A stretch of 6,005 nt of DNA from Candidatus Pacearchaeota archaeon (GTDB lineage: Archaea; Nanoarchaeota; Nanoarchaeia; Pacearchaeales; GW2011-AR1), in contig NZER01000122.1 in NCBI GenBank assembly GCA_002690445.1, positions 1-6,005 of the forward strand, read 5' to 3'. Below the pieces are notes generated by a model. It had not been told where the DNA came from. It saw only the letters and a list, made by a program, of their open reading frames with translations, and did no database searches. The translations under genes and the position numbers were made by a program. Positions 4,632-6,005 of the stretch are shown piece by piece (the first letter of the stretch is position 1; every line of letters begins with the position of its first letter).

Positions 4632-5453
4632 TTATTTATATTTTTTAATTATCGAGTCCAACTCATCTTTTTTATAGTAAAATTGCATCCAATCCATGTT
4701 TGACATGAGATCTATATCATCTTTTGAATATTTATAGTCTTTTTTGAACTGTCTGTACATATCGGAGTACCATTTTTCAGAAGACCTGTTTTTTTCTTCT
4801 AAAATCGGGCTTTGAATAAATATTTTATCAAAAACAGACTGCCAATATTGAATATCTTCAAATCTGAGCGTCAATATTGTGACATTGCCCGCGGTATGTA
4901 TTGAATATTTCTCTTTAAAATCAAAAGGTTTGTCAAATACGTTCGTATTTAAGACGCTATTTAAGTTGTCGAACCAATTTGCCAATTTTTTATTGTGAAT
5001 TTTGTTGAAGATCGAGAAATGTTTGCGTAATTCTTGTTGATCTTGAGTAGATTTTCCATCTTCTGCGAGTTGTATGTAATGTTGTTTATGCTGATCGTCT
5101 TCTTTGTCTAGATAATGCCATTTTATTGTTGAAATCTGAGCGTCAATATTGTAATTTTGTCTTAAATGGGATTTAGCCCATTGCATTACTTGATGAAGAT
5201 TTTCCCCTGCGGCACGATATGGCGTATATTTATAAAATTGCTGAAAAAATCGTGAAATATTTTTATCAAACAGATTTCTGGTCAAGCTTATTAATAGTAC
5301 TTTTTCATTTTTTTTGATTTGTTTTATTGGCTCATCTATATGCGTATGCACCGCGTTTTTATGCATAAGTTCCATTGCTTTATGCAGTGATGTGCTTCCG
5401 ACGCTTCCATAAGAATAAACAAGCACTTTGTCTAAATTATTTAAATAAATCAC
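4632..5453 (-). CDS. Sulfotransferase-like (capsular polysaccharide synthesis family) protein
   Basis: The protein has 273 residues. The N-terminus has a strand and P-loop-like turn, LVYSYGSVGSTSL at about 11-23, as used for the 5'-phosphosulfate of PAPS. LISLTRNLFDKNISRFF at about 54-70 matches the 3'-phosphate binding element with Arg59 and Ser67. The C-terminal half has LANWFDNL (158-165), NVFDKPFDFKEKYSI (171-185) and ILTLRFEDI (193-201), which I recognise from proteins annotated as putative capsular polysaccharide synthesis/sulfotransferases. Members are expected to move sulfate from PAPS to a glycan or similar acceptor. The start is GTG 5453, backed by AGGAAG 6 nt upstream. The region at about 75-150 looks lineage-specific and hydrophilic. 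A 21-bp sequence occurs twice in the gene in different frames. It is the first gene of an operon with the oxygenase. Confidence 0.78.
   Translation of the reverse strand: MIYLNNLDKVLVYSYGSVGSTSLHKAMELMHKNAVHTHIDEPIKQIKKNEKVLLISLTRNLFDKNISRFFQQFYKYTPYRAAGENLHQVMQWAKSHLRQNYNIDAQISTIKWHYLDKEDDQHKQHYIQLAEDGKSTQDQQELRKHFSIFNKIHNKKLANWFDNLNSVLNTNVFDKPFDFKEKYSIHTAGNVTILTLRFEDIQYWQSVFDKIFIQSPILEEKNRSSEKWYSDMYRQFKKDYKYSKDDIDLMSNMDWMQFYYKKDELDSIIKKYK
4860..4880. repeat. 21-bp exact direct repeat, copy 1
   Basis: The sequence beginning AAATCTGAGCGTCAATATTG is identical over 21 bp to 5132-5152, 272 bp away in the same gene. On the coding strand this copy encodes TILTLRF, within the family-conserved LRFEDI strand. 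Its right end contains the palindrome CAATATTG, which also occurs at 4843-4850. Confidence 0.9.
5132..5152. repeat. 21-bp exact direct repeat, copy 2
   Basis: This copy is identical over 21 bp to 4860-4880 but is read in a different frame, giving NIDAQIS within YNIDAQISTIKW, in the variable middle part of the sulfotransferase-like protein. Bases flanking the two copies differ on both sides, so the repeat has sharp ends. Confidence 0.9.
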
Positions 5454-5459
5454 GTTTCG

Positions 5460-5465
5460 CTTCCT
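5460..5465 (-). promoter_or_regulatory. Shine-Dalgarno deciding the GTG start of the sulfotransferase-like gene
   Basis: On the minus strand AGGAAG lies 6 nt before GTG 5453. It selects this non-ATG start over possible internal codons and fits the protein, whose first strand (KVLVYSYG) begins a few residues later. Confidence 0.65.
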
Positions 5466-5476
5466 GATACTGGTTT

Positions 5477-5504
5477 ATTTTATTTGTGGGCGATAATTAT
5501 TCAA
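5477..5504 (-). promoter_or_regulatory. Candidate sigma70-type promoter for the minus-strand operon
   Basis: Read on the minus strand, TTGAAT (5504-5499) is followed after 16 nt by TAAAAT (5482-5477), four and five matches to TTGACA and TATAAT. Transcription would begin near 5470, a few bases before the Shine-Dalgarno at 5465-5460. Position and spacing fit, but AT-rich sequence yields such matches by chance. Confidence 0.45.
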
Positions 5505-5527
5505 AATAAAACAAAAATGATTGGAGA

Positions 5528-5597
5528 TTGAAAAAACGGCCCCCCCGCGGCCCTTCGCGATATCAAGAGTGATTTTTTTTTGAAAAAACGGGGGGCC
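5528..5597 (-). terminator. GC-stem/T-run element flanked by a 12-bp direct repeat
   Basis: The left arm at 5538-5547 (GGCCCCCCCG) pairs with CGGGGGGCC at 5589-5597, nine pairs with one bulged C. The 41-nt loop itself contains an A-run/T-run. Read on the minus strand, the closed stem is followed at once by GTTTTTTC, the form of an intrinsic terminator. It would stop minus-strand transcripts coming from the right just before the operon promoter. TTGAAAAAACGG occurs as an exact direct repeat at 5528-5539 and 5580-5591, so the A-run/GC-run boundary is duplicated. Confidence 0.4.
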
Positions 5598-5663
5598 TTC
5601 TGGGGGGTAGGGGGTGCCCGCTAGCTGGCAGGATGCGTGCCAACTGCACTGGCTTGGGCCAGA
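5548..5663. other. GC-rich structured intergenic island
   Basis: No credible gene covers this part of the 5454-5772 gap. It stands out from the AT-rich surroundings through G-runs at 5590-5595, 5602-5607 and 5610-5614 and several short inverted repeats: TGCC 5615-5618, TGGCA 5626-5630, TGCCA 5638-5642, and CTGGC-TTGG-GCCAG at 5649-5662. GGCCC at 5549-5553 can pair with GGGCC at 5656-5660, closing the whole island. It could be a structured RNA, a replication or packaging site, or a protein-binding region; the sequence alone does not decide. Confidence 0.45.
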
Positions 5664-5681
5664 TAATCACACAAAAAAAAG

Positions 5682-5701
5682 TGAAAATAAATGAAAATAA
5701 A
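5682..5701. repeat. Two perfect 10-bp tandem repeats upstream of a promoter
   Basis: TGAAAATAAA is repeated exactly at 5682-5691 and 5692-5701. The one-helical-turn period and A/T composition, directly before a -35 candidate at 5704, fit an UP element or a two-copy regulator site. Confidence 0.6.
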
Positions 5702-5703
5702 GC

Positions 5704-5732
5704 TTGCAATCCACGGGATTTTCTGTTAAGCT
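5704..5732 (+). promoter_or_regulatory. Candidate promoter for the zinc-ribbon gene
   Basis: TTGCAA (5704-5709), a 17-nt spacer ending in TGT (extended -10 TG at 5724-5725), and TAAGCT (5727-5732). Only three of six -10 positions match TATAAT, but spacing, the TG extension and the A/T tandem repeat just upstream support it. The leader to ATG 5773 would be about 34 nt. Confidence 0.35.
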
Positions 5733-5772
5733 ATCTTCAGTGAGTGAGAGAAAGAACAACGAAATAAATAAG

Positions 5773-5946
5773 ATGAATAACGAAATAAGAATAGAGAGAA
5801 TGTACGGGCTGGAGAACCACGCGCCCAAGACTGAGGACACCGTGATAGTATCCTGCTGCGGATGCAACCATGAGCAGCACATCACCCGTGATGAGGCTGA
5901 CCAATGGACTGACACCGATTGGTTCATGTGCCAAGAGTGCGAATAA
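5773..5946 (+). CDS. 57-aa zinc-ribbon-like protein
   Basis: The protein has 57 residues. It carries Cys28-Cys-Gly-Cys31 and, at the C-terminus, Cys53-Gln-Glu-Cys56 (FMCQECE), a four-cysteine zinc-ribbon pattern with an acidic middle (RDEADQWTDTDW). I chose ATG 5773 as the start; the frame extends to a TTG at 5704, but that codon overlaps the candidate -35 box and the extra residues look unstructured. No strong Shine-Dalgarno precedes the ATG (AAATAAATAAG). Its base composition is more GC-rich than its neighbours. It resembles the many short zinc-knuckle proteins of phages whose roles are unknown; binding to DNA, RNA or a host protein is possible. It is probably real because of the paired cysteines at both ends of the ribbon. 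Confidence 0.65.
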   Translation: MNNEIRIERMYGLENHAPKTEDTVIVSCCGCNHEQHITRDEADQWTDTDWFMCQECE

Positions 5947-5950
5947 ACGC

Positions 5951-5979
5951 TTGACTTGTATCCGATTTTATGAGACAAT
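5951..5979 (+). promoter_or_regulatory. Candidate sigma70 promoter reading out of the window
   Basis: TTGACT (5951-5956), a 17-nt spacer ending in TGA (extended -10), and GACAAT (5974-5979): five and four matches to consensus with ideal spacing. It lies 4 nt after the zinc-ribbon stop. GAGAG at 5992-5996 precedes ATG 6002, so a new gene may start at the right edge, but only its first codon would be inside the window. Confidence 0.5.
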
Positions 5980-6005
5980 TTTTGAAGTTATGAGAGATGA
6001 AATGA

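Noticed and set aside
4633..4640. TATAAATA on the minus strand, the T4-type late promoter consensus, just upstream of the oxygenase start
   Set aside because: It lies in an almost pure A/T stretch over the end of the upstream gene and would give a nearly leaderless transcript; I found no second exact copy at a gene start.
4860..5152. The 21-bp repeat as a CRISPR unit or a diversity-generating retroelement template/variable pair
   Set aside because: There are only two copies, 272 bp apart and inside a coding gene; copies are identical rather than differing at adenines, and no reverse transcriptase or Cas gene is in the window.
5531..5663. A tRNA or known riboswitch in the GC-rich island
   Set aside because: No cloverleaf arms, T-loop sequence or conserved riboswitch core could be found on either strand.
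5667..5978. Minus-strand open frames opposite the small zinc-ribbon gene
   Set aside because: Ser/His/Leu-rich translations without recognisable features, overlapping promoters; the plus-strand frame has the paired CxxC motif.

Overview
The window looks like part of an AT-rich tailed-phage (or prophage) genome infecting a Gram-negative, probably aquatic, bacterium. The signs are tightly packed short genes with overlapping or 1-10 nt junctions, many small unknown membrane and zinc-knuckle proteins, and accessory enzymes typical of aquatic phages: a fatty-acid desaturase, an Fe(II)/2-oxoglutarate dioxygenase and a sulfotransferase-like protein. A lipobox protein points to a Gram-negative host. 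The pilin-like N-terminus resembles prepilin-like proteins common in the Planctomycetes-Verrucomicrobia-Lentisphaerae group, a weak host hint only. No terminase, capsid, portal or polymerase gene is visible, so the viral assignment is inference.

Layout. 1-1712 (+): a coupled unit made of the end of an unknown gene, a short type IV-pilin-like protein ending in a CxxCH motif, a complete three-histidine-box acyl desaturase, and a small XRE-type DNA-binding protein that overlaps the desaturase stop by 4 nt. 1715-2035 (-): a small membrane/coiled-coil protein, convergent with the XRE gene and divergent from the next unit. 2142-4088 (+): a lipoprotein with a second, C-terminal membrane segment (u-spanin-like topology), a papain-like/MOA-type cysteine peptidase candidate, a 43-aa basic peptide, a GTG-started zinc-knuckle protein in the same frame behind a single TAA, a HIT-like zinc protein, and a 38-aa single-span membrane peptide. 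4095-5453 (-): a two-gene operon of a sulfotransferase-like protein followed by a 2OG-Fe(II) oxygenase. 5454-5772: a roughly 320-nt divergent intergenic region holding a GC-rich, highly structured island, inverted and tandem repeats, and promoters facing both ways. 5773-5946 (+): a small CxxC zinc-ribbon protein, followed by another good promoter at the right edge.

How the parts may work together (inference). The left unit would alter host membrane lipid and cell surface and control itself through the XRE protein. The middle unit contains plausible cell-envelope or lysis components. The minus-strand pair looks like a modification cassette (sulfation or hydroxylation of glycan or protein). The most unusual observations are a 21-bp exact direct repeat inside the sulfotransferase gene that is read in two different frames, the structured GC island at about 5531-5663, the pilin with a heme-c-like CxxCH, and the lipoprotein with two possible membrane anchors.
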